Shown here piece after piece: positions 37,100 to 46,846 of a stretch of DNA of 64,000 bases. The notes below the pieces were generated by a model. It was not told the origin of the DNA and did not search any database. It saw nothing but the letters and a program-made list of their open reading frames with translations. The translations under genes were made by a program, and so were the position numbers. This stretch comes from Microbacterium foliorum (GTDB taxonomy: Bacteria; Actinomycetota; Actinomycetes; Actinomycetales; Microbacteriaceae): NCBI RefSeq assembly GCF_003367705.1, contig NZ_CP031425.1:1550001-1614000 (forward strand), written 5' to 3'. The first letter of the stretch is position 1, and each line of letters begins with the position of its first letter.

Positions 37100-38704
37100 G
37101 TGCCGAAGCCCGTCGTGCTCATCGCTGAAGTTCTCTCTCCTGCCACCATCGAGGCCCTCGGCCCCGACTTCGACGTGCGCAACGTCGACGGCACCGACCG
37201 CGAGGCGCTGTTCGCCGCCCTCGCCGACGCCCACGCGGTGCTCATCAGGTCGGCGACGCAGATCGACGAGGAGGCGCTGACCCACGCGCCGAACCTCAAG
37301 GTCGTCGCCCGCGCGGGTGTCGGCCTCGACAACGTCGACATCAAGGCCGCGACGACCGCGGGCGTCATGGTGGTCAACGCCCCGACCTCCAACATCGTCT
37401 CGGCCGCCGAGCTCACCGTCGGACACATCCTCAGCCTCGCCCGCCGTATTCCGGCCGCGCACGCGTCGCTCGCGGCCGGCGACTGGAAGCGCAGCTCCTT
37501 CACGGGCGCCGAGCTCTTCGAGAAGACCGTCGGCATCGTCGGCCTCGGCCGCATCGGCGCTCTCGTCGCGGCCCGTCTCGCCGCGTTCGACATGCGTGTC
37601 GTCGCCTACGACCCCTACGTCACGTCGGCGCGCGCGCAGCAGCTGGGTGTCCAGCTGCTGTCGCTCGACGAGCTCGTCGCCGAGTCCGACTTCCTGACGA
37701 TCCACATGCCGAAGACCCCCGAGACCACCGGCATGATCGGTGCCGAGCAGTTCGCGGCCATGAAGCCGACTGCGTTCGTCGTCAACGTCGCTCGCGGCGG
37801 GCTGATCGATGAGGAGGCGCTGCACGCGGCCCTCGTCGCGGGCGAGATCGCCGGCGCGGGTCTCGACGTGTTCACCTCCGAGCCCCCGGCCGAGGGCGGC
37901 ACGGCGCGTCCGCTGCTCGACCTGCCGAACGTGGTCGTCACTCCGCACCTCGGAGCCAGCACGGAGGAGGCACAGGAGAAGGCCGGCGTGTCCGTCGCCC
38001 GCTCGGTGCGTCTGGCCCTGGGCGGCGACCTCGTGCCGGATGCCGTCAACGTCGCCGGCGGCGTGATCGACCCCTACGTCCGCCCCGGCATCTCGCTCGT
38101 CGAGAAGCTCGGACAGATCTTCGCCGCCCTCTCGACCTCGCCGCTCACGAGCCTCGACGTCGAGGTGCACGGCGAGCTGAACGAGTACGACGTCAGCGTC
38201 CTCAAGCTCGCCGCCCTCAAGGGCGTCTTCACGAACATCGTGAGCGAGACGGTCTCGTACGTCAACGCGCCTCTGCTGGCCGAGCAGCGTGGCATCGCGG
38301 TACGTCTGCTCAAGGACGACGTGAGCGACGAGTACCGCAATGTGATCACCCTCAGTGGAGCGCTGTCGGACGGGTCGCAGCTCTCGGTCTCAGGCACCCT
38401 GACCGGTCCGAAGCAGTCCGAGAAGCTGGTCGCCATCAACGACCACGCGCTCGAGCTGCCGATCGAGAAGCACCACGTCGTGATGCTCTACACCGATCGT
38501 CCGGGAATCGTCGCCGTGTACGGACAGAAGTTCGGCGAGGCCGGCATCAACATCGCCGGCATGCAGATCTCGCGCCTCGGTGCGGGAGACCAGGCGCTCA
38601 GCGTCCTCACGCTGGATTCGCCCGTCTCGGACGAGCTGCTCGACGACGTTCGCGACTCGATCGACGCCGACCTGTTCCGTCAGATCGAGATCACCGAGGT
38701 CTGA
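37100..38704 (+). CDS. serA: D-3-phosphoglycerate dehydrogenase
   Basis: SerA carries out the first step of serine synthesis. The 534-residue protein is the long type: substrate and Rossmann domains (VGIVGLGRIGALVAARL near residue 144; VARGGLIDEEAL near residue 232; catalytic His in VTPHLGAST near residue 279), an allosteric substrate-binding domain near residues 320-450, and a C-terminal ACT domain (VMLYTDRPGIVAVYGQKFGEAGINIAGMQIS, in part) that gives serine feedback. The GTG at 37100 has AAGGAT upstream and gives the usual start PKPVVLIAEVLSPATIEAL. A start 63 bases upstream is less likely. Confidence 0.96.
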   Translation: MPKPVVLIAEVLSPATIEALGPDFDVRNVDGTDREALFAALADAHAVLIRSATQIDEEALTHAPNLKVVARAGVGLDNVDIKAATTAGVMVVNAPTSNIVSAAELTVGHILSLARRIPAAHASLAAGDWKRSSFTGAELFEKTVGIVGLGRIGALVAARLAAFDMRVVAYDPYVTSARAQQLGVQLLSLDELVAESDFLTIHMPKTPETTGMIGAEQFAAMKPTAFVVNVARGGLIDEEALHAALVAGEIAGAGLDVFTSEPPAEGGTARPLLDLPNVVVTPHLGASTEEAQEKAGVSVARSVRLALGGDLVPDAVNVAGGVIDPYVRPGISLVEKLGQIFAALSTSPLTSLDVEVHGELNEYDVSVLKLAALKGVFTNIVSETVSYVNAPLLAEQRGIAVRLLKDDVSDEYRNVITLSGALSDGSQLSVSGTLTGPKQSEKLVAINDHALELPIEKHHVVMLYTDRPGIVAVYGQKFGEAGINIAGMQISRLGAGDQALSVLTLDSPVSDELLDDVRDSIDADLFRQIEITEV

Positions 38705-38727
38705 GCGGGGGAGCCCCTGCCTCAGCG

Positions 38728-38763
38728 GAGCGGGAGGGCGGCCGAGAGGCGGCCTTCCCGCTC
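38728..38763. terminator. Bidirectional hairpin between serA and tetR
   Basis: GAGCGGGAGGGC pairs with GCCTTCCCGCTC over 12 bp (one G-T pair) around a 12-base loop. It lies between convergent genes. Confidence 0.75.
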
Positions 38764-38783
38764 TCTGCGTGTGGGGCCGTGCG

Positions 38784-39329
38784 TCAGGGTGCCGTCGCAC
38801 GCAGCACGAGCGCGATCAGCTCTGACAGCTCGTCGCTGCGGGGGACCAGCCGTTCCGGTCCGTGCACGTCGAGCGAGTTGTTGAAATAGAGGCCGTCGCT
38901 CAGCAGCATGACGAGATCGAGACTCGCCGCATCCCGCACATGGGGACGGATGCTGTCCGCCCACCGGTCCCGGTTCCTCCGCAGCGCGTCGGCCGCCGGG
39001 GCCGAACCGCCCTGGGCGAGCCTGCTCGCGGCGATCAGTGCGCGATCCAGTGCGTCGTCCTCCATCACGGACGTGCGCACGTAGTACGCGACGGGTCCCT
39101 CCTCGGCGCTCGACATCCGCTCGAGGTCGGTGGTGGTGAGGGCGTCGAGGCGCTCCAGCAGGCCTGCGGCCAAGTCGTCCTTCGAGGCGAAATGGTAGAG
39201 CAGCCCGCCCTTCGAGACCCCTGCGGCGCGGGCGGTGGCCTCGAGCGTCGCCGCACGTTCGCCGTCTTCGATCACGATCGATTCGAATGCGTCCAGCACG
39301 CGTTCGCGGGCCAGGGGAGGTCGGGGCAT
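38784..39329 (-). CDS. TetR-family transcriptional regulator
   Basis: The 181-residue protein has the N-terminal helix-turn-helix of the TetR family near residues 26-48 (AATLEATARAAGVSKGGLLYHFASKDDL, of which GVSKGGLLYHFASKDDL is the typical recognition part). The C-terminal ligand domain is not specific. It is divergent from a 14-helix MFS gene, and the interval has a long inverted repeat, so it most likely represses both genes until the exporter substrate binds. Confidence 0.9.
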   Translation of the reverse strand: MPRPPLARERVLDAFESIVIEDGERAATLEATARAAGVSKGGLLYHFASKDDLAAGLLERLDALTTTDLERMSSAEEGPVAYYVRTSVMEDDALDRALIAASRLAQGGSAPAADALRRNRDRWADSIRPHVRDAASLDLVMLLSDGLYFNNSLDVHGPERLVPRSDELSELIALVLRATAP

Positions 39330-39381
39330 AGGGTCCTCTGTTCGTCGTCCTTCACCGTAACGCGCGGAGATGACGGTTCTG

Positions 39382-39409
39382 TTACTATACCATCTGGACG
39401 GTTTAGTAA
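39382..39409. promoter_or_regulatory. Inverted repeat, candidate TetR operator
   Basis: TTACTATACC (39382-39391) and GGTTTAGTAA (39400-39409) are ten-base arms with one mismatch and eight bases between them. The A/T-rich site stands out in the divergent interval and lies 30 bases before the MFS start. Confidence 0.8.
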
Positions 39410-39439
39410 TCCGGCCGTCATGATCCTGAGAGGTGTTCC

Positions 39440-40975
39440 ATGTCCCGCACTGCGTCGATCCCGACGACAGAGACGGATGCCCCCCGCGTGGGTGCCCGCG
39501 GCTGGGCCGCGCTCGTCGTCCTGATGCTGCCTGTGCTCCTCGTGTCGGTCGACAACACGGTGCTGAGCTTCGCGTTGCCCGAGATCTCCCTCGCGCTCGC
39601 TCCCACCGGTGCGGAGCAGCTGTGGATCATCGACGTGTACCCGCTCGTCCTCGCAGGGCTCCTGGTCACGATGGGCACCCTGGGGGACCGCTTCGGTCGA
39701 CGCAGGATGCTCCTCATCGGCGCCACGGGTTTCGCCGCCGTGTCGGCGCTGGCGGCCTTCGCCCCGACAGCCGGGCTGCTGATCGCGGCCCGCGCGCTGC
39801 TCGGCCTCTTCGGCGCCATGCTCATGCCGTCGACGCTGTCGTTGCTGCGGTCGATCTTCCGCAACCGCGACCAGCGGCGACTGGCGATCGCGGTCTGGGC
39901 CTCGGCGTTCTCGGCGGGCTCGGCCCTCGGTCCGATCGTCGGCGGCTTCCTCCTCGAGCACTTCGACTGGGGCTCGGTGTTCCTCATCGCCGTCCCCGTG
40001 CTCATCCCGCTGCTCGTCACCGCCCCGCTGCTGGTGCCCGAGAGTCGTGATCCGAACCCCGGCCGCATCGACCTCGTCAGCATCGCGCTGTCGATGGCCG
40101 CGATGATCCCGATCGTCTACGCGATCAAGTCGCTGGCCGTCGACGGTCCGAGCCTCACCGCGGGCGCGTGGGCGCTGCTCGGAGTGGTGATGGGCTACCT
40201 GTTCGTGCGGCGTCAGCTCTCCGCCGACGTCCCGATGCTCGACATGGCGCTGTTCCGTCGAGGGTCGTTCTCCGGTGCGATCCTCGTGAACCTGCTGAGC
40301 GTGGTCGCGCTCGTCGGCTTCCTGTACTTCGTGTCGCAGCATCTGCAGCTCGTTCTGGGTCTCTCTCCGATGACCGCGGGTGCCGCGCTCGTGCCCGGAA
40401 TGCTCGCGATGATCGTGGCCGGCCTGTCGGTGGTGCCGATCTCACGTCGGGTCCGCCCGCACATCCTCGTGCCGGTCGGTCTGGTGTTCTCGCTCGCCGG
40501 GTACCTGCTGGTGGCGTTCACGACCTCCGACCACGGCGTCGCGCCGCTGATCCTCGCGTTCGTCGTGCTGGGCATCGGGATCGGCGGCGCCGAGACGATC
40601 TCCAACGAGCTCATCCTCTCCAGCGCCCCGGCCGAGAAGGCCGGCGCCGCGAGCGCGGTGTCCGAGACGGCGTACGAGCTCGGCGCGGTGCTCGGCACCG
40701 CGGTGCTGGGCGGTCTGATCACGGCGTTCTACCGTGGAGCCCTCATCGTGCCCGCGGGCGTCCCCGCCGACGCCGCGCGCGCCGCCGAGGAGACACTCGC
40801 CGGGGCGTACACCGCCGCGCAGGGACTTCCGGATGCCCTCGGGACGGCACTGTGGGATGCGGCGTCCACGGCGTTCGGCTCCGGAGTGATGGTGACCTCG
40901 CTGATCGGCGCAGGCCTGGTCGTGCTCGCCGGCGCGATCGCCGCCGTCACACTGCGCAAGGCCCCCACGCACTGA
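39440..40975 (+). CDS. MFS drug transporter, DHA2 (14-helix) type
   Basis: The 511-residue protein has 14 predicted membrane segments. It shows MLPVLLVSVDNTVLSFALPEI near residue 30 (motif D1-like), LGDRFGRRRMLLIGA near residue 78 (motif A) and the GSALGPIVGGFLLEHFDWGSVF motif C region near residue 153, which is typical of antiporters. The DHA2 group includes exporters for dyes and antibiotics. A divergent tetR gene with an operator in the interval is the usual control. GAGAGG lies before the ATG. Confidence 0.9.
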   Translation: MSRTASIPTTETDAPRVGARGWAALVVLMLPVLLVSVDNTVLSFALPEISLALAPTGAEQLWIIDVYPLVLAGLLVTMGTLGDRFGRRRMLLIGATGFAAVSALAAFAPTAGLLIAARALLGLFGAMLMPSTLSLLRSIFRNRDQRRLAIAVWASAFSAGSALGPIVGGFLLEHFDWGSVFLIAVPVLIPLLVTAPLLVPESRDPNPGRIDLVSIALSMAAMIPIVYAIKSLAVDGPSLTAGAWALLGVVMGYLFVRRQLSADVPMLDMALFRRGSFSGAILVNLLSVVALVGFLYFVSQHLQLVLGLSPMTAGAALVPGMLAMIVAGLSVVPISRRVRPHILVPVGLVFSLAGYLLVAFTTSDHGVAPLILAFVVLGIGIGGAETISNELILSSAPAEKAGAASAVSETAYELGAVLGTAVLGGLITAFYRGALIVPAGVPADAARAAEETLAGAYTAAQGLPDALGTALWDAASTAFGSGVMVTSLIGAGLVVLAGAIAAVTLRKAPTH

Positions 40976-41050
40976 CCAGTACGCTGGGAGGACCGGCCCG
41001 CTCGGCATCCGTCCGCGCGCGAGCCGGTCCATCCCGGTGCAAGGAGAGTC

Positions 41051-42094
41051 ATGTCGCGTGTCGTGAAGCTGGCGGTCATCCCCGGCGACGGAATCGGCCC
41101 CGAGGTCGTCGCCGAGGCCGAGAAGGTGCTCGACGCGGTCACTGCGACGTCGGACGTCACCTTCGACAAGACCCGGTTCTCGCTGGGCGCTGCCCGCTAC
41201 CTCGAGACGGGCGACACCCTCACGGATGACGACCTGCAGGCGATCGCCGGGCACGACGCGATCCTGCTCGGCGCGGTGGGGGGCACCCCCGGCGACCCGC
41301 GCCTCAAGGACGCGAACATCGAGCGTGGCCTGCTGCTGAAGCTGCGGTTCACGCTCGACCACTACGTGAATCTGCGTCCCTCGAAGCTGTTCCCCGGCGC
41401 CGCAGGACCTCTGGCGAACCCCGGCGAGATCGACTTCGTCGTCGTCCGCGAAGGCACCGAGGGACCCTACGTCGGCAATGGCGGGGCGATCCGCACGGGC
41501 ACGCCGCACGAAGTGGCGAACGAGACGTCCGTCAACACGGCTTTCGGCGTCGAGCGGGTCGTCCGCTACGCGTTCGACCTCGCCGAGCGTCGCGGCAAGA
41601 AGCTCACGCTCGTGCACAAGACCAACGTGCTGGTGCACGCAGGCGCGATCTGGCAGCGCATCGTGAACGAGGTCGCCGCCGCACACCCCGACGTCACGGT
41701 CGACTACCTGCACGTCGATGCCGCGACCATCTTCCTGGTCACCGACCCCTCGCGTTTCGACGTCATCGTGACCGACAACCTGTTCGGCGACATCCTCACC
41801 GACCTCGCCGGCGCGGTCACCGGGGGGATCGGTCTCGCGGCCTCCGGGAACATCAACCCCGACGGTGCGTTCCCGTCGATGTTCGAGCCGGTGCACGGTT
41901 CCGCGCCTGACATCGCCGGTCAGCAGAAGGCCGATCCCACCGCGGCGATCCTGTCGGTGGCCCTGCTGCTCGACCATCTCGGTCTCACCGCCGAGGCGGC
42001 GCGCGTGAGCGCCGCCGTCGAGACGGACATCGCCACCCGCACGGGAGCGCGCACCACCGCGGAGGTCGGCTCCGCGATCACCGCACTGCTCTGA
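41051..42094 (+). CDS. leuB: 3-isopropylmalate dehydrogenase
   Basis: LeuB oxidises and decarboxylates 3-isopropylmalate in leucine synthesis. The 347-residue protein shows [19 protein letters not shown] at the start, the substrate loop [35 protein letters not shown], and the metal/substrate block [20 protein letters not shown] near residue 238. This matches the actinobacterial LeuB type. AAGGAG lies before the ATG. ilvE follows 60 bases downstream. TACGCT at about 40984 may be the -10 box of a leader of about 60 bases. Confidence 0.95.
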   Translation: MSRVVKLAVIPGDGIGPEVVAEAEKVLDAVTATSDVTFDKTRFSLGAARYLETGDTLTDDDLQAIAGHDAILLGAVGGTPGDPRLKDANIERGLLLKLRFTLDHYVNLRPSKLFPGAAGPLANPGEIDFVVVREGTEGPYVGNGGAIRTGTPHEVANETSVNTAFGVERVVRYAFDLAERRGKKLTLVHKTNVLVHAGAIWQRIVNEVAAAHPDVTVDYLHVDAATIFLVTDPSRFDVIVTDNLFGDILTDLAGAVTGGIGLAASGNINPDGAFPSMFEPVHGSAPDIAGQQKADPTAAILSVALLLDHLGLTAEAARVSAAVETDIATRTGARTTAEVGSAITALL

Positions 42095-42154
42095 ACGACG
42101 GGCGTAGGCTGGACCCGCGCGAGGTTGCGCGCCGCACGAGGAATGGATGACGAG

Positions 42155-43255
42155 ATGACGACCATCGATGCCGAGACCGCCACGACTCCGCTGGAGTTCC
42201 TGGTCAGGAAGAATCTGAGCGCGGCCACGCCCGCACGCGTCGCCGAGGTCCACGAGGACCCGGGCTTCGGCGTGGTGTTCACCGATCACATGGTCGACAT
42301 CTGCTGGTCGGTCAAGGGCGGGTGGCATCGTCCGCGCGTGCAGCCGTACGGGCCGATCCCGCTCGACCCCGCGGCCTCTGTGCTGCACTACGGTCAGGAG
42401 ATCTTCGAGGGCATCAAGGCCTACCGTCACGAGGACGGCTCGATCCACACCTTCCGCCCCGACCGCAACGCCGCACGTCTGCAGGCCAGCGCGCGTCGGC
42501 TGGCACTGCCCGAGCTGCCCACCGAGTACTTCATCCAGTCGCTCCGCGAGCTCGTCGCGGTGGACGGTCGATGGGTGCCCTCCGGAGCTGACCAGAGCCT
42601 CTACCTGCGTCCGTTCATGTTCGCCAAGGAGGCCTTCCTCGGCGTCCGCGCTGCGCAGAAGGTCGCGTACTACGTGATCGCCAGCCCGGCGGGCGCGTAC
42701 TTCAGCGGCGGGGTGAAGCCCGTGCGCATCTGGCTCTCCGAGGACTACGCCCGGGCGGGCAAGGGCGGCACCGGCAAGGCCAAGACCGGCGGCAACTACG
42801 CCTCCAGCCTGCTGGCACAGAGTGAAGCCAGCGCGAAGGGCTGCGACCAGGTCGTCTTCCTCGACGAGAAGCGCAACGTCGAGGAGCTCGGCGGCATGAA
42901 CGTCGTGTTCGTGTTCAAGGACGGCCGCATCGTGACCCCCGAGTCCGACAGCATCCTCGACGGGATCACGCGCGATTCCCTGCTGCAGCTCGCGGAGGAC
43001 CGCGGCTACACCGTCGAGAGACGACCCATCTCGATCGACGAGTGGCGCGAAGGCGTCGCTTCCGGCGACATCGTCGAGGTCTTCGCGTGCGGCACCGCCG
43101 CCGTCGTGACGCCGATCGGCGCTCTGGTCGGCGAGGGCTTCGACGAGACGCAGCCGCTCGGCGAGCTCGCGCTGTCGCTTCGCGAGGAGCTCACCGACAT
43201 CCAGTACGGCCGCCGTGAAGACACGCACGGCTGGCTCCTGCGTCTCGACGCCTGA
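42155..43255 (+). CDS. ilvE: Branched-chain amino acid aminotransferase
   Basis: IlvE transfers the amino group in the last step of valine, leucine and isoleucine synthesis. The 366-residue class IV PLP enzyme has YGQEIFEGIKAYRHEDGSI, the VRPxxN-type RPFMFAKEAFLGV, the lysine region KAKTGGNYASSLLAQSEA and EELGGMNVVFVF. I chose ATG 42155, the conserved MTTID start; an ATG 12 bases upstream has a poorly spaced ribosome site. It follows leuB, and a terminator is 16 bases behind it. Confidence 0.95.
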   Translation: MTTIDAETATTPLEFLVRKNLSAATPARVAEVHEDPGFGVVFTDHMVDICWSVKGGWHRPRVQPYGPIPLDPAASVLHYGQEIFEGIKAYRHEDGSIHTFRPDRNAARLQASARRLALPELPTEYFIQSLRELVAVDGRWVPSGADQSLYLRPFMFAKEAFLGVRAAQKVAYYVIASPAGAYFSGGVKPVRIWLSEDYARAGKGGTGKAKTGGNYASSLLAQSEASAKGCDQVVFLDEKRNVEELGGMNVVFVFKDGRIVTPESDSILDGITRDSLLQLAEDRGYTVERRPISIDEWREGVASGDIVEVFACGTAAVVTPIGALVGEGFDETQPLGELALSLREELTDIQYGRREDTHGWLLRLDA

Positions 43256-43270
43256 CTTGCGCATCATCTG

Positions 43271-43311
43271 ACGAGACCCCGCTGTGCCGACGGCGCATGG
43301 CGGGGTCTCGT
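43271..43311 (+). terminator. Terminator behind ilvE
   Basis: ACGAGACCCCGC pairs perfectly with GCGGGGTCTCGT around a 17-base loop that contains a smaller stem. Confidence 0.8.
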
Positions 43312-43327
43312 CGTCCGTGCGGCTGGA

Positions 43328-43333
43328 TAGGCT
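43328..43333 (+). promoter_or_regulatory. Putative leaderless -10 box for the FAH-family gene
   Basis: TAGGCT is followed by six bases (GGTCGT) and the ATG at 43340. Confidence 0.55.
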
Positions 43334-43339
43334 GGTCGT

Positions 43340-44116
43340 ATGAAGATCGCCCGTTTCAGCCACGACGACGCCATCCTGTTCGGGATCGTCGACGACACCG
43401 ACCTCGTCGTCCTCTCGGGCGACCCCCTCTTCGCCGGGTATGAGCCCACGGGAGACCGCGTGCCGATCGCGGATGCGGTGATCCTCGCCCCGGTGATCCC
43501 TCGCTCGAAGATCGTGTGCGTCGGCAAGAACTACCATGACCACGCGGCCGAGATGGGCGGGGAGGCTCCCGAGGAGCCGCTGCTCTTCCTCAAGCCGAAC
43601 ACGTCCGTGATCGGACCGGGAGACGCCATCGTGCGCCCGGCGATCTCGGAGCAGACCGAGTACGAGGGCGAGCTCGCGGTGGTGATCGGCAAGGTCGCGA
43701 AGAACGTCAGCCGGGCCGATGCGCTCGACCATGTGCTCGGCTACACGATCGCGAATGACGTCACCGCCCGCGACCTGCAGCGCAAGGACGGCCAGTGGGC
43801 GCGTGCGAAGGGCTTCGACACGTTCTGCCCGCTCGGACCGACCATCAGCACCGACTTCGACCCCGCCGAGGCGACGATCGAGACCCGCGTCAACGGCGAG
43901 GTGCGCCAGAAGGCGCCGCTGTCGGACATGATCCACTCCGTCGAGGCGATCATCGAGCACGCGTCCGCGGTGTTCACCCTGCTGCCCGGCGACGTGATCC
44001 TCACCGGCACGCCCGCCGGTGTCGGGGAGTTCGGCGCGGGGGACACCGTGGAGGTCGAGATCACCGGACTGGGGATCCTGCGCAACACCGTGCGCGACGC
44101 CGCACGCGCGTCATGA
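43340..44116 (+). CDS. Fumarylacetoacetate hydrolase family protein
   Basis: This 258-residue protein carries the FAH fold. The metal ligands are in [12 protein letters not shown] (near residue 108) and the nearby [29 protein letters not shown] (near residue 138), and the end [15 protein letters not shown] is typical. Relatives act as acylpyruvate hydrolase, oxaloacetate decarboxylase or isomerase in aromatic catabolism, so the reaction is open. The stop overlaps the ATG of the following MFS gene (ATGA), which may import the substrate or export a product. Confidence 0.88.
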   Translation: MKIARFSHDDAILFGIVDDTDLVVLSGDPLFAGYEPTGDRVPIADAVILAPVIPRSKIVCVGKNYHDHAAEMGGEAPEEPLLFLKPNTSVIGPGDAIVRPAISEQTEYEGELAVVIGKVAKNVSRADALDHVLGYTIANDVTARDLQRKDGQWARAKGFDTFCPLGPTISTDFDPAEATIETRVNGEVRQKAPLSDMIHSVEAIIEHASAVFTLLPGDVILTGTPAGVGEFGAGDTVEVEITGLGILRNTVRDAARAS

Positions 44117-45369
44117 CCGACGCCGCTCTGACCGTGGCCGAGCAGGCTGCGATCCAGCGGCGTACGGTCCTCGTCCTGTCGATCGGGCAGGTGCTCGGGG
44201 GGATCGCGTTCGGTGCGACGGTCTCGCTCGGCGCGCTGCTCGCGGCCGACCTGTCGGGCGACGACGCGCTGTCGGGCCTGGCGACGGCATCCGTCACCCT
44301 GGGGGCTGCACTGTGCGCGATCCCGCTCGCCCGATTGGCGGCGCGGGTCGGGCGTCGTCGGGCGCTCACTCTCGGCAACATGTTCGCCCTCGTCGGCATC
44401 GCCGTGGTGATCCTGGCCGCATCGCTGCGGGTCTTCCCTCTGCTGCTCGTCGGCATCCTCATGATCGGCGCCGGCAACGCCGGCAACCTGCAGTCCCGCT
44501 TCGCCGCCACCGACCTCGCGGCCGCGCAGCACCGCGGGCGTGATCTCTCGATCGTCGTGTGGGCGACGACCATCGGCGGCGTGGCGGGCCCGCTTCTGCT
44601 CGGCCCCGGCGAGATCGTCGGCGAGGCGATCGGGATGCCCCCGCAGACCGGCTCGTATGCGTTCTCGTTCGTCGCGCAGTGCGCCGCACTCCTGCTCTAC
44701 CTCGTCGCCCTGCGTCCGGATCCGCTGCTGTCCGCGCAGCGACTCGCCACGGCGGCCGTCGCGGCGACCGGTGTGGCCGTCGCCGATCGCCCCGTGGTCG
44801 CTCGCTATGCGATCTTCGCCGTCGCCGGCTCGCACGTGGTGATGGCCTCGGTGATGGCGATGACGCCGGTGCACCTCGCGCACATGGCCCATGGTGCGCA
44901 CGGCATGGCGCCCACGCCGGCCGATGTCTCGGCGCTCGTCGGGATCACCATCGCCCTGCACGTCGGCGGGATGTACGCGCTGTCGCCGCTGTTCGGCATC
45001 CTCGCCGACCGGTGGGGGCGATTGCGAGTGGTACTGCTCGGCCAGCTGCTGCTCGGCGGCGCTCTCGCCTTCGCGGTGCTCGTGAACGATGAGGAGTGGG
45101 GCGTGATGGTCGCGCTGATCCTCCTGGGCCTCGGCTGGAGCGCGGCGACGGTCGCAGGCGCCGCTCTGCTCACCGAGTCGAGCGCGCCCGAGGTCCGCAC
45201 GCGACGGCAGGGACGCAGCGACTCCCTGATGAGCCTGTCGGCGGCAGCAGGTGCCGTGCTCGCCGGCGTCGTGCTCTCGAACTTCCAGTACGCGGGGCTG
45301 GGCATCGCGGCATCGGTGATCGTCCTGGCGATCGTCGTGCTCTCGCCGCTCGGACGCGCGAAGCCGTGA
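44113..45369 (+). CDS. MFS transporter
   Basis: The 418-residue protein has about 12 membrane segments. Motif A-like sequence [24 protein letters not shown] is near residue 75, and a second copy [19 protein letters not shown] lies near residue 296. Histidine-rich [20 protein letters not shown] near residue 256 is a notable loop that appears in a group of unnamed actinobacterial MFS proteins. The ATG overlaps the stop of the FAH-family gene. Substrate unknown. Confidence 0.84.
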   Translation: MTDAALTVAEQAAIQRRTVLVLSIGQVLGGIAFGATVSLGALLAADLSGDDALSGLATASVTLGAALCAIPLARLAARVGRRRALTLGNMFALVGIAVVILAASLRVFPLLLVGILMIGAGNAGNLQSRFAATDLAAAQHRGRDLSIVVWATTIGGVAGPLLLGPGEIVGEAIGMPPQTGSYAFSFVAQCAALLLYLVALRPDPLLSAQRLATAAVAATGVAVADRPVVARYAIFAVAGSHVVMASVMAMTPVHLAHMAHGAHGMAPTPADVSALVGITIALHVGGMYALSPLFGILADRWGRLRVVLLGQLLLGGALAFAVLVNDEEWGVMVALILLGLGWSAATVAGAALLTESSAPEVRTRRQGRSDSLMSLSAAAGAVLAGVVLSNFQYAGLGIAASVIVLAIVVLSPLGRAKP

Positions 45370-45371
45370 AG

Positions 45372-45405
45372 GACGGGGTGGGCGCGGACGCGCGCCCACC
45401 CCGTC
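45372..45405. terminator. Bidirectional hairpin between the MFS and flavin monooxygenase genes
   Basis: GACGGGGTGGGCGCG and GCGCGCCCACCCCGTC form a long, nearly perfect stem between two convergent genes. Confidence 0.75.
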
Positions 45406-45407
45406 GC

Positions 45408-46652
45408 TCAGGTGTACCAGGTCGGCTCGGGCACCTCGTTCTTCAGCACGAACGTGCCGACCTCGCGCTTCTTGTACGCGATCGGATCGTGCAGGCTGTG
45501 CGTACGCAGGTTGCGCCAGAAGATGTCGAGGCCGACCGAACTCGCCGACGCCCGCGCGCCCGTGAGCTCGTAGACCTTCGTGGCGACCGTCAGCCCGTCG
45601 TCGACGACCCGCAGCTTGCCCGCTGCGACACGCACGGCGATCTCACCGCGACGGCGGGGGGTCAGCTCTTCCCTCGGGGCGTGCAGCACCGCGCTGATCT
45701 CGCCGCCGACGGCGTCCAGCAGTGCCTCGTCGGCCCAGAGCGTCGACGCCAGTTCGCCATAGCCTTCGAGCAGGTACCACTCGTCGGTCGCGTGCTGCTT
45801 GTCGTCTCCGCCGTATGGCCAGGGGCGTGTGCGGGTGCGCGTGTATGCGGATGCCGTCTCGAGCGCTCCCTGCGCGATGCCGAGGTAGAAGTTCGCGAAC
45901 ACGAGCTGGATCGTCGGCACGTTGAGAGTGTTGTAGGTCAGCGGGCGGAAGACCCTGTCGACGAATCCTGCAGCCGCAGCCCACGGCACGCGGACGTCGC
46001 GGATCTCCACCGAGCCGGACTCGGTCAGACGCTGGCCCAGGCTGTCCCAGTCGTCTGCGAACACGATGCCGTCCTGAGCGGTGGGGACGATCGCGAAGAT
46101 GTGCGTGTCGGAGCCCTCGAGGACACCTTCGAGCACCGTGAGATCCGAGATCTGGCCGCCGGTGGAGAACGACTTGCGCCCCGAGAAGACGAGGTCGTCT
46201 CCGTCCTCTCGGATCACGAGGTCGGAATCGCGCGGATTGACCGCCCCGCCGAAGACGAGGGCGTTCGAGGTGTACAGCTCTTCGACGGCCGCGATCTGCT
46301 CCTCCGTCCCCACGAGCCGCGCGGCCCACGCCCAGAGGTAGTGATAGCCCAGGACCTGCCCGATCGACCCGTCGCCGCGAGCCACAGTCCTGATGACCCG
46401 GTACGCGGTGTCCCACGTCTCGCCGGCGCCGCCGTGCGCCCGAGGACCGAGCAGCGTCACCAGACCGGAGTCTTTGAGCAGCTGCACCTCGGCGTGCGGT
46501 GTCTGGTTCGCGCGGTCGCGCTCGACGGCGTCCACCGCGAGGATGTCGGCCACCTCCTGGGCGCGGGCGAGCCATTCGTCCGTGGTCTGCGGTCGCGCGC
46601 CCTCCCGCCAGCGGTCTCCGAGTCCTGTGGTCACTGCATCCGTGATCGTCAC
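45408..46652 (-). CDS. Acyl-CoA dehydrogenase-fold flavin monooxygenase, DszC/SfnB-like
   Basis: The 414-residue protein has the acyl-CoA dehydrogenase fold (helical N-terminal region, a beta middle domain with VFSGRKSFSTGGQISDLTVLEGV near residue 157, and a helical end with TARGLDIFWRNLRTHSLHDP-like residues ASSVGLDIFWRNLRTHSLHDP in two parts). The ending WRNLRTHSLHDPIAYK and the WDTAYRVIRTVARGDGSIGQVLGYHY block are those of DszC/SfnB-type monooxygenases, which oxidise dibenzothiophene, dimethylsulfone or similar compounds with FMNH2. The lack of the acyl-CoA catalytic glutamate fits. It stands alone, with direct repeats upstream of its start. The organosulfur substrate is an inference. Confidence 0.82.
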   Translation of the reverse strand: MTITDAVTTGLGDRWREGARPQTTDEWLARAQEVADILAVDAVERDRANQTPHAEVQLLKDSGLVTLLGPRAHGGAGETWDTAYRVIRTVARGDGSIGQVLGYHYLWAWAARLVGTEEQIAAVEELYTSNALVFGGAVNPRDSDLVIREDGDDLVFSGRKSFSTGGQISDLTVLEGVLEGSDTHIFAIVPTAQDGIVFADDWDSLGQRLTESGSVEIRDVRVPWAAAAGFVDRVFRPLTYNTLNVPTIQLVFANFYLGIAQGALETASAYTRTRTRPWPYGGDDKQHATDEWYLLEGYGELASTLWADEALLDAVGGEISAVLHAPREELTPRRRGEIAVRVAAGKLRVVDDGLTVATKVYELTGARASASSVGLDIFWRNLRTHSLHDPIAYKKREVGTFVLKNEVPEPTWYT

Positions 46653-46723
46653 GTCTGTCCCCTTCCTGTTGGTCGATGCGGCAACGATAGGAGCACGATG
46701 CCGCAGCGACGAGCGCTGTTACC

Positions 46724-46772
46724 CCGGGTGAGGGGGTGTGACGCCGGGTGAGCATCTGTGACCCGGCGTGAC
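46724..46772. repeat. Tandem 20-bp direct repeats upstream of the DszC-like gene
   Basis: CCGGGTGAG-N5-TGTGAC appears at 46724-46742 and again at 46744-46762, exactly 20 bases apart, followed by a degenerate third piece (CCGGCGTGAC). The spacing of two helical turns fits a regulator binding on one face of the DNA. Confidence 0.55.
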
Positions 46773-46846
46773 GGGAGGCGGGCACTCACGAACCCCCGGG
46801 GGGCGGGCAGGTCTCGACGACTAGCGGCAACTAGAATCGGAGGGAT

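Noticed and set aside
40442..43960. Minus-strand open frame of 1172 codons
   Set aside because: It runs antisense through the MFS, leuB, ilvE and FAH-family genes; its composition (His/Asp/Arg-rich, no motif) is what the complement of high-GC3 genes gives.
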